Source: Blasia pusilla
Lineage: Eukaryota > Marchantiophyta > Marchantiopsida > Blasiales
Direction of reading: 5' to 3'
Length of the DNA stretch: 64,000 nucleotides
NCBI GenBank assembly: GCA_050084515.1
Contig: CM114271.1
Span: 54,188,001 to 54,252,000, forward strand
Of the stretch, positions 24,170 to 35,961 are shown piece after piece. Position 1 is the stretch's first letter, and each line of letters starts with the position of its first letter. The translations under genes were made by a program, and so were the position numbers. Under the pieces are notes generated by a model. It had not been told where the DNA came from. It worked only from the letters and a program-made list of their open reading frames with translations, and did not search any database.

Positions 24170-27100
24170 TTCTACATCCCATAGGTTTCCCCAACTCCTT
24201 TTATTGAGGTCTTATTTCCCCTTCTAATCATCAATCTTACTCCTTTCTTGACTAGAGGATTTATGTCACCCCTTCTCTCATATCGTGCCCATAAATAAAT
24301 CTCAAGCTTAAACTCTTTGGAGAGATTTGGATGGAGAAACAAAAGGGGGCCTTAAGCTCTTGGAGAGATGAAAGGAGCTCGAATTAAAATAGATGGGAGA
24401 ATCCATTTTGGTTCGAGTTCAAGTAGTTTGGCCCCTTAACAAAGATTAAGATCAAAGTTACCTTTGAGTGAAAATTAAAAATGAGGGGAGTGCGTGCCGT
24501 CCTAAGGGGTTTTATTTCTGTTTTTATTTGAATATTTATTTATTTTGCTCTTGTGGGATATATGATGTGCACAGCATCTCCCACGATATTTTGTGGGATG
24601 GGGTGGTAGGGGGGATGGGGAGGGGAGTGGGCTAGCACACCCCAAAGTCTATGGTAGATAATTTATCACGTGGCACCATTTTAGATGCCATGTCAAGAGA
24701 TGGAGCGGCAAGCAAGCCAAAATTCATTTGGGACTCATAGTAGGTGGTTAGGCATGTTAGGGGCTAAAAGAGCCGATAAACTCCAAGACCACAACTAGAT
24801 GGAGGGAAAAGGATAAGGGGAGCCTCTTACGATGTTACTTCACCAGGAGAGAAATTAACATAAACCACAGCTATGGAAACATGATTACTAACAAGGGGCC
24901 CTCTAGGAATGGAATTTCCATTACATGGGCTAGCCTCACAAACTAATCAACATGGGTGCACTACAAAACAAAAGATCATTCAACACGTGATATCAACAAC
25001 GGAACAACTTAGGAGCAAAATAAAAACCATGCTACCATCATAAGGGAGGATCCAAGAATAATTCACAACAAATGAATTACTTGAATATGTGGTTGGTAGT
25101 TGGGATATCCAATAAGCTTCCATGATGACCAAAATTCTCTTTGGACATTTGTGGTGCTTCATATGTGTTAACTATGTCTATTATGGCGGTTGTTGTTGTT
25201 GATGTTATTATTCGAGTTTCTCTAATTACTTTGGAGTTTTTTATTTTTATTTTTGCACCGGTAGCATTTCATTTTGATTAGTATAATGCTAAGAGGTGTC
25301 ATTGGGTAGAAGGAATGACTAATATATGAAGTGGAATTAAAAGTTATGAATTGGAAAACAATTTTGATTTCTGAATTTTCCGTCGATGAAGGTCCTTTTC
25401 ATTCCTTTTTTATTTTGGAAATTAGACATAAAATATGGGCCTCATTAAATTCTTCAATATTATGAAGAGTGAACATATTTCATTGCTTTGGAACATATTC
25501 AATATGTGTGGTACTTAATTTGGACTAGTATACGTGTACTAATGTAGAATTGTCTATACTAGCATCAATTTTAGGGATAAAAGAACGTAGAATGCTCGAA
25601 GGAAGATTCATTAGTAGTAATGATTTCTTTCATTAAAAAAATTTTGGATGTAAGAAATCTTTTTGCAAGTCATTCATTAAACTAGAAATCATGTTTATAA
25701 ACTATGTTTCAAAATTTTATAAAAGTCATAGACCATGTTAAGTAGTTTGTTATTTATTCATGTCTTGATCAATGAGCCACGGCCTAAACAAAATTTTATT
25801 GGGATCCACCTCATTTATTTAGGAAAACTTTCTCACATCCAAATATCAATCCATTCAACTATGACCATTATGCTATGAACTATTCTTAAACTCATAAGCA
25901 ATGAATATATGGCTATTATCTGAACAATGGAATTATTTATTTATATTTATATTTTAAAATTTTTTTATTCAAAGGAAGAATTATTAATTCAGAACTAGAT
26001 TTGACAACCCTTAGTTGCCAAACAAGGAGGGTGTGTTTTAACATGTCTAAACTTTGGCAATCCTACAAACTTTAGGGCAACACTCCATCATGAATACAAA
26101 GTTTTAGGGATCAAATTACTCCTCTCAGTCCTAACCAATAAAAAAATCAATGGTTTATAACAGTAAAACAAATATCAAAAGTAATGATTCATAATAATAG
26201 AAAATATATCATTTCCACTAATTAACTTCACAAAATAAGTAGTTCTATATTAAAGAGGTACAAACGTACAACAAGAGTAGCTCCTAGAGAAGGGCTCCTC
26301 AGCAGCTTTTAGAACCAAATGCAACCACAACCATATACAATAGGATGTGCAATTAAAGGTATTCTAAAAAGCATGCGCTACACTACGTATGGCAGCACAC
26401 GCAAACAAGCCATTCGTCACTAGTCCATATCAACCTAAAGGCTACAAAGGCAACCATATGTTCAAAATATTAAGATTCACTTCGAGTATTCTCTTATGAG
26501 TGCACATATAAGCCATATGGGCTCCATTAGCAACATATGCCACTTCATACGAACATTTCCTCCCCTAATCTATATGGGTCTAAGTGGCACAAAAAGAATC
26601 CCAGTAATTGGAGTTGTAACAACTTACTTAAACCCACTTCCTACTTACTTTGCTGGAAGAATTCTTATGTTCTTAATAGACTAATTTATGAAAAGGAAAG
26701 GAGTTTTTGAACCTCTTCTTATCCACACAAAGTGAACTAGACAAGCAATCAATTTTGAAGACCTATTTAAAATTATTACCAACTTTATACTATTTTTAGA
26801 GAATATCATGTGGCATTTCAAGCCTCCACAATATAACACTCGTGACCAGAAACATTTTTTCCCAACTCATTAAAAAGTTGGAAACTATGCTATCAACGGA
26901 TGGTTTGCATAACAAAAATGATTCCATGGCCATTCAACACTTTGTTTGAAAGCTTCAAACTGTCATTGTAGTGTTTCCCAAGCCTTAGGTGAACATTATT
27001 TTCAATGCTCCTGCATCGAAATTGGTTCATAACATGATACTCCCTAGGTTTAACCAAACGCTATCAATAAGAGGAAACAATCTGCCTTCTCTTGACCTTA

Positions 27101-29597
27101 GAATCTTTAGGCCATTGCTTAAACTAGTGATAGTTGGCAGCCTGTGCAGAGTGCACACAAAGGTGGCTACTGATCAAACTTAATAGGGTGCCCATGTGCG
27201 AGCAATTTTCTAAATAGTTTACATTTTAGAAGCATTTTCTTGCTTCTCAGATAACACATGTCAAGCTTTAGATGGAGTCGAGAATCAAGAATGTATCCTC
27301 CCTTAATATAATACAGATTCGTAAGTCATATAAATAACAAAGTTTCCATCTGCCCTCGCGTTTACGGGGCTGACAGTTCTTTCATTTGTGCCATAAGTCA
27401 TCCACTCAATAAGTGATGAAGGTAACTTTACTACATCCGCCGATACACAATCAGAATATCTTCAGACCACTCATGAACAAGACAGCCAAGTTTAACATCA
27501 GGAGACTTGACCAAAGATGTCCAAGACACAATGCAATCACCCAGCTTCAGCTAAGGTTTAGTGACGGAAGTTACCCGGGTAGTGACTACACATTCATCTC
27601 CCAGCCGAGAGAAGGAAACGTTCATACTCGAGCATGACTGATTTCCATTGCATTCCTTACCACCAGATTGTAAAAGCTACCTCCATGACGTTCTGGTCCC
27701 TTCCGGTTCAAGTGCAATTTCCATGCTGACATTTGCCTGATTCAGGATGGGAAACCTGTCATCCAAGGTCATGCACTTAGGTAAAACAAATGAGGTACCA
27801 AGCTCCTTACTTCAACATGTCAATAACTGCAACAAAAGGTCTTTGCCCCGAGGCCTTTGAGCCAATATCACCTGGAATCATCTCTCTACGCTGAGATTTC
27901 ACTTCAGAGGACCCTCAAGTGCTTATTCTAGGAAACTCAATTGCTTGTCAAGTTGTGAGGCATGATGAGCAACCTTCACTTATTATGGTTTCACTTCTGT
28001 TACTTCCAGGCATTCCTTTGGATTAGAGGTAAAAGGTTCCTGAGTGGGGCTGCTTTAGAGGGTTTGGCATGGCATGCTTGACATCAACAAAAAGGTGAGG
28101 ATTGGTGTACTAGGCCACCTACTCTTGCAAACGCTTACAAAATCTTGAACAAATTACCTGTAAAAAGGTGTGCTGCAGATGGTGGATGAAGAAAGGGGTA
28201 AAACCAATCTACCACCAATGTTCCAGTGAGCTCCTCATAGATGTGGGTGTCTGAAGGCTGCCTTGCGCATAGACTATGGATGTACCCAAAGGTCATCTCG
28301 CCTTATAAATGTACAGATCCATACGAACGCATTGCGAAGCGCCAGGACCAGGAGCTGAAGCTGAAGCTGGAAGTGACTCGAGGAGTTTCCTTAGAATCTC
28401 TTTTCTGATGAAACCAGGCTGAAAGGAATGAGCAAACATCTTCGCAAATCATTGTCGATGCCACCCAGACTGGCAAAAGTATCCGTTAGAAATCCATTGC
28501 ATTCAGGGACTGAAAATAAAGGAACCATTTACTGCACTGAGAAGACATTCCCGTACAGTGTAGGGATCCCTTTCAGACCTTCAGCTTATGAAGCCACTGT
28601 ATTATGCCAAGAAGTGACAAGCTATGCACTATACCCGGTCGCACTGCAGGCCTTGGTTGAGAGACTTGAGGAGCACCTCCTAAGACTCAGCATGGTGCCC
28701 AACACTATTGATGGGCACAAAGTAGGGCTTGAATAATATTCAGTGTGGATGAGCCATAAAAAAAATTCCCCGGGCTTTGACAAAGGACTAGACCAACTAC
28801 TCTCACAACTGTCGCTGACTGAGACAATGTGGCACATCCCAGGTAGTGCATAATTATCAATGTGAGAAGTGCCAACTAAATAAACACATAGGGCGACATG
28901 AGAAGGATATCCAGCCTTATCCAGCAGAAGGTTGTTTTCTACTACATGAGTCACAGTACAGAAATCTCTTAAACAGCCATCCAGGATGCAACCCAGAGCA
29001 GAAAGACGTGGTGGAAGTCGTCCAATTTCAGTCCTGAAAACATGTTCACTGCCCCTGTCATATCTGCAGCCTGGAGGGACGAACCAGCCGACTAAGAGCA
29101 AGAGCCAAACAGACAGCAGCCCTTTCTTGTCCTGCCCTTCCAGACATGCATTCACCGAAAATAAAGAATGAGGGCTACATCAGAACTTCATGAATATAAT
29201 AATAATGATTAATTATCTACCATGTACATTATACTACAAAGAATCGAAATGAGATGTACACCGCATGCCCCTTTGGCAAGACTTCGGCCTCTTTGGTCGA
29301 AGGTTGAAAAGGAGGCATGCTTTCTTTGGGATTGGATGTCCATAAGACTCGTGAAGAACCCTCACTGGCCCAGTGTAGCACAGACGAACAACATACCACT
29401 TGAACAAAAGTGAGAACCAGAGAGGACGCACAATAGCATCATCATGTGCGTGCACCTGCCCCTGGTAACACCATGGCTCCTCCGCTCCCAATGCAAGCTC
29501 CTAAAGCTCTGGAGCTCTTCCAATCCTACTGAAGGACAAGACTCGCTAAATTGCTTGAACTTGACACTACACTGTGTAAGAGCAGATAGATAGAAAG
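24170..29597. other. long spacer without recognisable gene
   Basis: I find no frame longer than about 180 codons and none with a recognisable motif on either strand. 24.5-27.2 kb is strongly AT-rich. 27.3-29.2 kb is more balanced but still without coding signal. It may hold non-coding transcripts or old transposon DNA that I cannot name. Confidence 0.4.
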
Positions 29598-29671
29598 AGA
29601 GACTGTAATCATTAAGTAGTGCCTGTCAGAGGATAGAGACTGTACTCATTAAGTAGTGCCTGTCGTAGCCT
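29598..29671. repeat. tandem duplication, 37-bp unit
   Basis: The motif agagactgtaatcattaagt followed by agtgcctgtc starts at 29598 and again at 29635 with one substitution in the shared core. Confidence 0.85.
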
Positions 29672-29731
29672 TGCGACCATAGATCCCGCGCCCTGGTTGG
29701 ACGGCTGCTGTCTGTTTGGCTCTTGCTCTCT

Positions 29732-29754
29732 GAGAGAGAGAGAGAGAGAGAGAG
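29732..29754. repeat. (GA)n microsatellite
   Basis: An uninterrupted GA dinucleotide run lies 22 bp beyond the stop codon of the antisense trihelix gene. Confidence 0.95.
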
Positions 29755-29776
29755 TGGAAGAGACAGAGAAACTAGC

Positions 29777-31094
29777 TCAAGGTCGTCCATGAGCCCACAT
29801 TGCACTCCCTATTTTGTCGAGTCCGTCTCCAATTTTGGCCAATGCACCTATGTAACCATTGCCCAGCTGAAGCTGCAAATCCGTAGTAGCTTTGAGCTTT
29901 TCCCTCTCAAATTCCAGGGTTTTCTGATGCCGAATATCTTTTCTCTTCTCAGATTCACGCAACGCAGCTACCATGTTTTTATTGTTGCGCTCGAGGACAG
30001 TGGCGAGACTGTCTGTCATCTTCAGCATCGACTTTCTTCTCTTGCTCGAGCGTCCAGTGTCGTTTTCGTCCGAGTCTCCTCCCATGGAACCAGAAAATTC
30101 CAAATTTGCAGCGGCGGAATTGCCTTGATAACCTCCTGTCAGCAGATCTGTGAAAAAATGTCCCACCAGTCTCGCGTGAGACTGATTGTTATCCAGTTTT
30201 TGATGTTAAAGAGGCCCATGTGATGACATACAAACCTCTGACCGTGGAAGTCCAGGATCCGAAGCCCGTCCTGAGGACATTGTACTGCCTCGGACCTAAT
30301 GAAAGAAGCTCAACGGAGAGCGTGGGCAATCAAAGCTCACGCATCTCGAGGAAGCAGAATAGAACAGGTGCTGGCGTTCTTGATACACCAAAAAACACTC
30401 TGAAGAAAAAGACAAGGAGTTTGGTACACAACGAACTCCTGTGAAGAACTCTCTGAAATGCCTTCCACTCAGGCGAAGAACATTGAAGAAAAATAAATGC
30501 CCTCTAATGGAGACAGTAGGTAAGACCACACATGGGCAACAACTCACCAGTACCACCTCCTCTCGAGGGTGCAGGCGTATCGAATAGCATGGTGCCAGGT
30601 TCGATCGAGCGTAAATTTGTCTTCCCATACCAGTCTCGCAGAGAAAGAAACACGTCTTCGTGAAAATTAGGGGGTAGTTTATATTTCTTCTTGCTGTCAG
30701 ATCCCATTTGCCAGTACGATGGCTGACCGGGTGGAATTGACTTCTCATAATCGTTAACTTTTTTGAATTCGGCAGCAATGCATTCCCATTTGTCCTGGCA
30801 TTGGGCGGCACTCCTTTTCACTCCCTGAGCCCAGCATTGGTCCTCTATCCATCTCCACCTTTCTTGAGCAGATCTGTGCTTCTCACCGATCCCTCCCTTC
30901 GCTTGTCGCTCGAAGTCTTCGCGGCGAGATGCTTGCATCACCAGAAGCTCCGCCACCGTCCACATACCTTTCCGGTGAGAACGATTCTTGGGATTTCCTT
31001 GCACCTCAGAGTCTCCCATGGAAGCGGCCAAGACCATCGCTGTATTATCCTGCCCCACGCCCATGCCAGGCGTATTGGGGTCAAAGCCAGCCAT
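29777..31094 (-). CDS. trihelix (Myb/SANT-like) transcription factor, ASR3-like, two exons
   Basis: Minus strand: exon 1 is 31094-30548, exon 2 is 30147-29777; the intron has GTGAGT and TTCACAG borders and is phase 1. Product: 305 residues. The start is the first in-frame ATG (31094); the open frame extends upstream to about 31241 without an ATG, so an upstream exon is possible. The DNA-binding domain spans about residues 40-160. It begins KGMWTVAELLVMQ with Trp45, then AQERWRWIEDQCWAQGVKRS with Trp80/82, then CQDKWECIAAEFKKVNDYEK with Trp103, and closes with SYWQMGSDSKKKYKLPPNF and LRDWY. The three spaced Trp define a trihelix fold. The C-terminal part has a basic cluster SSKRRKS (residues 216-222, likely nuclear localisation) and a charged helical, probably coiled-coil, region. 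It probably acts as a nuclear regulator; targets are unknown. Confidence 0.88.
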
Positions 31095-31564
31095 GGAACC
31101 GTCTCCTACTCTTGTACCTGCTCCTGCTCTGCTACTCCTCGTCTCCGCTCTGTCCTTTCCTTGGCCATCTCTTTCTCTCTCTCTCTCTACGTTACATGAG
31201 GCACGAGCGCCACCAAAGTCGCATTTCTCGTCTGCGCTCACTATTATCGCCTAATGGCGATAATAGTCTTCACAGACCACTGACTCAATCACGGCGACCA
31301 GCGGCATCAAAGCGACGCCTCGAAATGAATGCCATGGCTCTCCTCCTGGTAAGCCACACGACGCTCCCTTGGTGAGCGGAATCATCCATAAACCGAATTC
31401 CCCTCTCCCTCTCGCACCCGGCCCTGCATGCCCTTCCTCAACCCCACGCGCATCAAAATGCAACCACCTTCCACCCCGTCCTCCGAGCTCTCCCTCCCAC
31501 ACTGCCGGATCCACCGACCGACCCTCCGAGATCAAGAACCACCAAACTCGCCAGCGAAAGACTC

Positions 31565-31596
<32 letters not shown>

Positions 31597-31847
31597 GTCC
31601 GTCTCTCTCTCTTTCACGCAACGGAGCTCCTCGGTGAAATCTGTATCCAGCTGCTGCTGTGGCTCTTGCGTGGGGTTCTCGCTCTCCTTCCTGCGCAATC
31701 CGACACGGCCCGAGCTATAACCCTCCCCTCTCCTCTCCTCTCCTCTCCTCTCCCCCTCCCCTCTCCTCTCCTCTCCTTCCCTCCCTCCAAGCTCCTCCCT
31801 CGAGAGGAGAGAGGAGAGGAGAGACAGCAGAGGGGACGGAGGGGAGC

Positions 31848-31883
<36 letters not shown>

Positions 31884-32220
31884 CAATTGACGAGTCTGGT
31901 TCTTTCGCTCGCGCACAATCGCACATCAGAGCGCTGCTCCCTGCGACCCCTGGCCGGTCACTTCAGCACCGGCAGTAGCCCGCGCGTCCCCTCCTGTCCC
32001 TGCGCTGCCAGAGGGCGTTTCCAAGGGACCGGCACCCACGCCCTGCGCCAGGGCTCCACCCGGTGAACACGTCAAAAGTGCACGGGAACCTGCGCGACCT
32101 TGGGACGCTGTGCGAAGCCACTCTTGCGTCCTCCACTCTCGAGTCCCCTCCCGTCGCGTCCCCACCCTGCCCGCGTCTACGGGGGTTAGGTTAACCGGTG
32201 ATCTGTCGCCGGGAAACACT
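31095..32220 (-). promoter_or_regulatory. presumed promoter/5' leader of the trihelix gene, CT/GA-rich
   Basis: This GC-richer region upstream of the antisense gene holds several polypyrimidine/polypurine tracts on the plus strand: CT runs at about 31165-31187 and 31564-31614, a CTCTC-type pentanucleotide run at about 31725-31790, and a GA run at 31851-31880. Such tracts are common in plant core promoters and 5' UTRs and can bind GAGA-binding (BBR/BPC) proteins. The open frames crossing them are low-complexity artefacts. Confidence 0.5.
31851..31880. repeat. (GA)15 microsatellite
   Basis: A pure GA run. It lies opposite the CT-rich run at 31725-31790 and could pair with it in single strands. 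Confidence 0.95.
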
Positions 32221-32861
32221 CCGATGGGTTCCCATCCGAATTATTTCCCTTTCCCAAAAAAAATTTTAATAAACTATCGGTCGTATCTACGTATACGTCT
32301 TCGGACATTTAAGACCACACGCGGTTTGTACCCCCGCTGCCTAACCAATGACACCCCCCATTATCCTGTGCTAGATTCCCTGCACCGCACTCATTGAATA
32401 TTTCCATTTCTTCCATTTTTTATTTTTTTTATTACTGCATTTCCTTTTCACCTGTTCGAGGGCCCAGCGAATATTTTCCTCTCCCATATGGAATTTCTAA
32501 ACGGGTATATTTTTAAAACTACATAAACAGGTGTTATGTTATATTGGAGTTTTGAAGGGGTTTTTTTTTAATTGTTTTGATGATTTGAAAATGCTTTTAC
32601 GTATGGGGACGCGTTTTCAAAATTGGCTCATCATTTGGATGCCCAGAAAAGGGCATTATTTATTTAACTCTTCTAACTTTCTACACTTTTGTGGCACGTA
32701 TCTAAGCTAAGGTCTATTACTTAGGGTCGTCAATGTTTCTTCATCCTTCTCCCGAATTATTTTATGTTACCCGCATAACTTTTTTTCTTTTAATTTTCCT
32801 AGTTACGGCCTCTACATGTAGCGCTCGTTTTACGTCCCTCGTTGTTGGAAATTTCAAGATT
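32221..32861. other. AT-rich spacer at the start of the transposon cluster
   Basis: The base composition drops sharply to AT-rich beyond about 32250. No gene is seen. Confidence 0.4.
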
Positions 32862-32907
32862 GACGGAAAAGGGATATGACACCCTATTGTCATATCCCTT
32901 TTCCGTC
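32862..32907. repeat. perfect 20-bp hairpin, 6-nt loop
   Basis: Arm gacggaaaagggatatgaca at 32862-32881, loop ccctat, and the exact complement at 32888-32907. It lies just upstream of the methyltransferase relic. Confidence 0.95.
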
Positions 32908-33157
32908 TCCGATTCACTACCAACGCTTTGAATTTCGTGAGTATTCAATTCTCACTCGAATCTGCACTTCTGTTCTCGGATGTTGTAGTGTTGTATACGA
33001 GTTGCCTCGTTTCCCGTTCACCGAACTTGTTTCATTGTTGTTTTGGATCTCTAGTGCTTGCTACTCTTTTCTTTCTGGTCACCCCGCAGTGCACCTACCG
33101 CACCCGTTCGCCTTTGATTTGGATACCATACCCGTTGTGTGGCAGTGTCCAGAGGAG

Positions 33158-34176
33158 GGTGTTAGGGTGTTAGATGTCTCGCAGGGATTAGCAGCGGATT
33201 GGCTACAATATTGCAGGCGGGCATACGGATGCATCAGTACCTTTATGTGGAGAGAGATGAGACCGCGTGGCGAGTATCATTACGTCACGAAGCGAGATTG
33301 GTCCAAAGGTATCTTGAGTTGTTGCCGATATCTGCAGTACGCGGATATCAGCATACACTACCCGCCGACATCTTTTTGGTGGGGGCGTAGGAACTGGATA
33401 GAGTTGGCACCATTCATTTGGTGATTGTTGGATGGCCATGTTAGGGTCATTCATCAACAGGCCGAGGGTTTGGATGGCAGGATCCGAGGTTAGGGATGTT
33501 TTGGGAGATGTTGCAAGTAGTACGAAACTTTCAGGAGAGTCAAACATGTTCTCCCATGTACATTTTGGAAAACGTGCCGTTGTTGGCAGACACTCATGCA
33601 CGTGTGATGACGAGTGTGCATCAGGTGAGGTCTTGGTTGGGACCTACTGTGTTGTTAGATGCAGCAAGAGTTGGATCACACGCCCATCATCCATGACTAT
33701 GGTGGACGAACTTGATACCATCAGAGCTACTGAGTTGAGCATACGATGGAGTCCAGAGAGCACCACATCTCACAGTGGATGCTATTTTGGGCTCAGGGCG
33801 TCGATCTCAGGTGGTGACGCGGGATGATAGACCACCGTTGGCGATGGCCAATAGGGTGGGGGAGTTGAGGGCAGCCTTACCTACGCTGGTGAGCTTCCCA
33901 ATATCCCATGCCTTTCGTCAAGGAGGGCCAGGCATGATTTGGGATGAGGTGACCCAAGCATTGGATGAGCCTACAATAGATGAGCACGAGCGCGCCATGG
34001 GGTTCGCTACAGGTACTACGGTGGTGCCAGGGATGATTGACGCATCCCGGAGACAGGGGTTGGGGCAGGCAATGGACCTCAACTGTCTCACATGGATAGT
34101 GAGCCTAGGTATGGTTGAGCAGAGACGGATGCTCAACCATATATTATTGTGTGGAGTGCAAGAGGTACAATGTTAG
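33158..34176 (+). pseudogene. C5 cytosine DNA-methyltransferase relic of a transposon
   Basis: A DNA-cytosine methyltransferase domain can be followed through the plus strand. A motif I-like start (EEGVRVLDVSQGLAAD) is read in the frame of 33158. After a frameshift near 33195, one frame runs from 33199 to 34176: ILQAGIRMHQYLYVERDETA, then the catalytic motif IV GWPC at 33430-33441, motif VI ENV at 33568-33576 within YILENVPLL, a motif VIII-like block with an arginine-to-stop change (about 33670-33705), and motifs IX/X (ERAMGFATGTT, then RRQGLGQAMDLNCLTWI) near 33985-34095. In-frame stops are at 33388, 33442, 33694 and 33736, so it is dead. Gene-like methyltransferases have long N-terminal regulatory regions and introns. 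This compact, intronless copy in transposon debris is more like the methyltransferases carried by some retrotransposons. Confidence 0.85.
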
Positions 34177-35728
34177 TTGTGGCTTCATCCATAATAGTAG
34201 CTCTATTATTAGATGGTGGACATATCGCACATTCATGCTTCAAGATTCCCATCAATCTTCATGAGAGCTCACTTGCAAGTAAGCACTCTTATGACATAAT
34301 CTCTACCTCTCAGTATTACAAGTTTTGATTCACTTCTCAGTGTCATTTTAATACTCCTAAGTATAACAAGTCTTATTTATTTGTGTGTGTCATTTGCAAT
34401 TTAACAATCAAGAGTGATGCAGCAAAGTTAATCCATGGTGCAATGCCATTATGTGGGACGAAGTTCCTATGACTCATTATCACGCATTTGAGGAAGTCAA
34501 TTGCACTTTAAAAGATATTATAGGAGTGGTGTCCGTTGATTTACGACAAATACCATTGGATAGAAAACTCATTACATTTGGTGGTGACTTTCATCAAGTG
34601 TTGTTTGTTATTCATCATGCGAACCGTCAAGAAATCATCCAAGCTACTACCAAAAAGTCATCTCTATGGTCTTATTAAATGGTGATGAAATTGACAACAA
34701 ACATGCTAGTTCAAAGTTTGGAAGGTCATATGCGTGCTCAACAACAAGTTTTTGTTGATTGATTGTTGGAGGTGGGAGAGGATCGTGTACCTTTTGCATC
34801 CTAAAAGGGAGAAGACTTAATACAATTACCATCTGAAATGGTTACTAAAAGTAATAAGATATGTGATTTCATTGATCTTATCTATGGAAAATGTTCGAGC
34901 AAATTCCACGATATGAACTTCTTAAGCAATACGACTATTTTGACATTGAGGAATAGAGATGTTGTCGATATAAATGCTCAGATCATATCTCGATTTCCTA
35001 GAAAGGTAACACTTTTCTCCATATCTATTTAGGAAATTCTTGTGTGAAATTTGGTTATCCATAAAATAGCTCTCCTTCTCACGAATTATTGATATGGTGT
35101 ACATAAGCATATTTACCTTAACGTTGACTTTATTCTGAATGAGGGAATGAGTCAAATATATCCCACTGAGTTTTTTAATACAGGCTTGCCTTCAAGACTA
35201 CCTCAAAATCATTTGTGTTTGAAGATTGATGCACCAATCATGCTCTTACAAAACATGAATGGGTCACAAGGACAAGTGAACAAGACTAGATTGGTGATTC
35301 GTCGATTCGTGCAACATTGCAAAGATGTTGCAATCATCATAGGGAAGAATATTGGAGATCGAGTTTTTATTTCAGGTATCCCATTGATCACATATGACTC
35401 TGGTTTGCCATTTGATTTACATAGGTTTGAATTCCTTATTTGTCCAGCTTTTGTTATGACTATTAACAATTCTCAAGGTTAAACTCTGCAAAAGTTGGGA
35501 ATTTATTTTTCTACTCCCGTTTTCTCTCATGGTTATTTGTACGTAGCGTTATCTAGAGTAGAGACGTAAAGTTCCATCTGCATTTCAATTGGAAGTGATG
35601 AACATTCAAATAAAGAATGTGATTAAACACGAAATGTAGTGTACAAAGAAAATTTCCCATAAAAATCTTTCATTTATGTTTATATCATTCTATCTTGTTG
35701 TATGTGCATTGCACCGACACCTTACTAG
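34174..35728 (+). pseudogene. Helitron RepHel (PIF1-like helicase) relic with the element's 3' end
   Basis: The C-terminal half of a Helitron helicase is readable: VALLLDGGHIAHSCFKIPI (from 34198), IMWDEVPMTHYHAFE (about 34448), LITFGGDFHQVL (about 34570), and YPTEFFN near 35150. These are followed by LKIDAPIMLLQNMN, RFEFLICPAFVMTINNSQG and YLYVALSRVET near 35540. Frameshifts and stops occur throughout. The Walker A part is missing: homology starts abruptly where the methyltransferase relic ends. An intron-like gap at 34279-34412 (GTAAGC to AATCAAG) interrupts the reading. The element ends at 35725-35728 with CTAG, preceded by a small hairpin GTGCATTGCAC at 35704-35714 and followed by T, as Helitron 3' ends do. 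Confidence 0.85.
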
Positions 35729-35961
35729 TTTGTGTTATTATTGGAGAATGTTGTTTCATTTTTCAATCTCCTCTCGTAAAGTGGTCAAATTTAATGATAT
35801 CTCCGACGAGCATAGGTTTTAGTCGTAGCAAATTTTGAAATGAAAGGAACACACTATATGAAAAAGAGGACCTTTAGAGCCAATAGGATGGCTTGGTCTC
35901 TCAACCCATAGAACAATTTGAAGTAAATTTAAAATTCCACTTGATAATTTTGGAAGTTAGA
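35729..35961. other. short spacer between two Helitron elements
   Basis: No feature is recognised apart from dispersed-repeat-like sequence. Confidence 0.4.

Noticed and set aside
28428-29155. Open frames of 102 and 177 codons on opposite strands
   Set aside because: No family resemblance, no splice context, and the two frames overlap; probably chance.
30504-31241. Upstream extension of the trihelix frame to 31241
   Set aside because: It would begin with GTG, and the extension is largely a GA-repeat-encoded Arg/Glu run; the first ATG at 31094 is preferred.
31369-31926. Overlapping long open frames on both strands
   Set aside because: They translate CT/GA microsatellites into Ser/Leu or Arg/Glu repeats; low complexity keeps frames open without coding.
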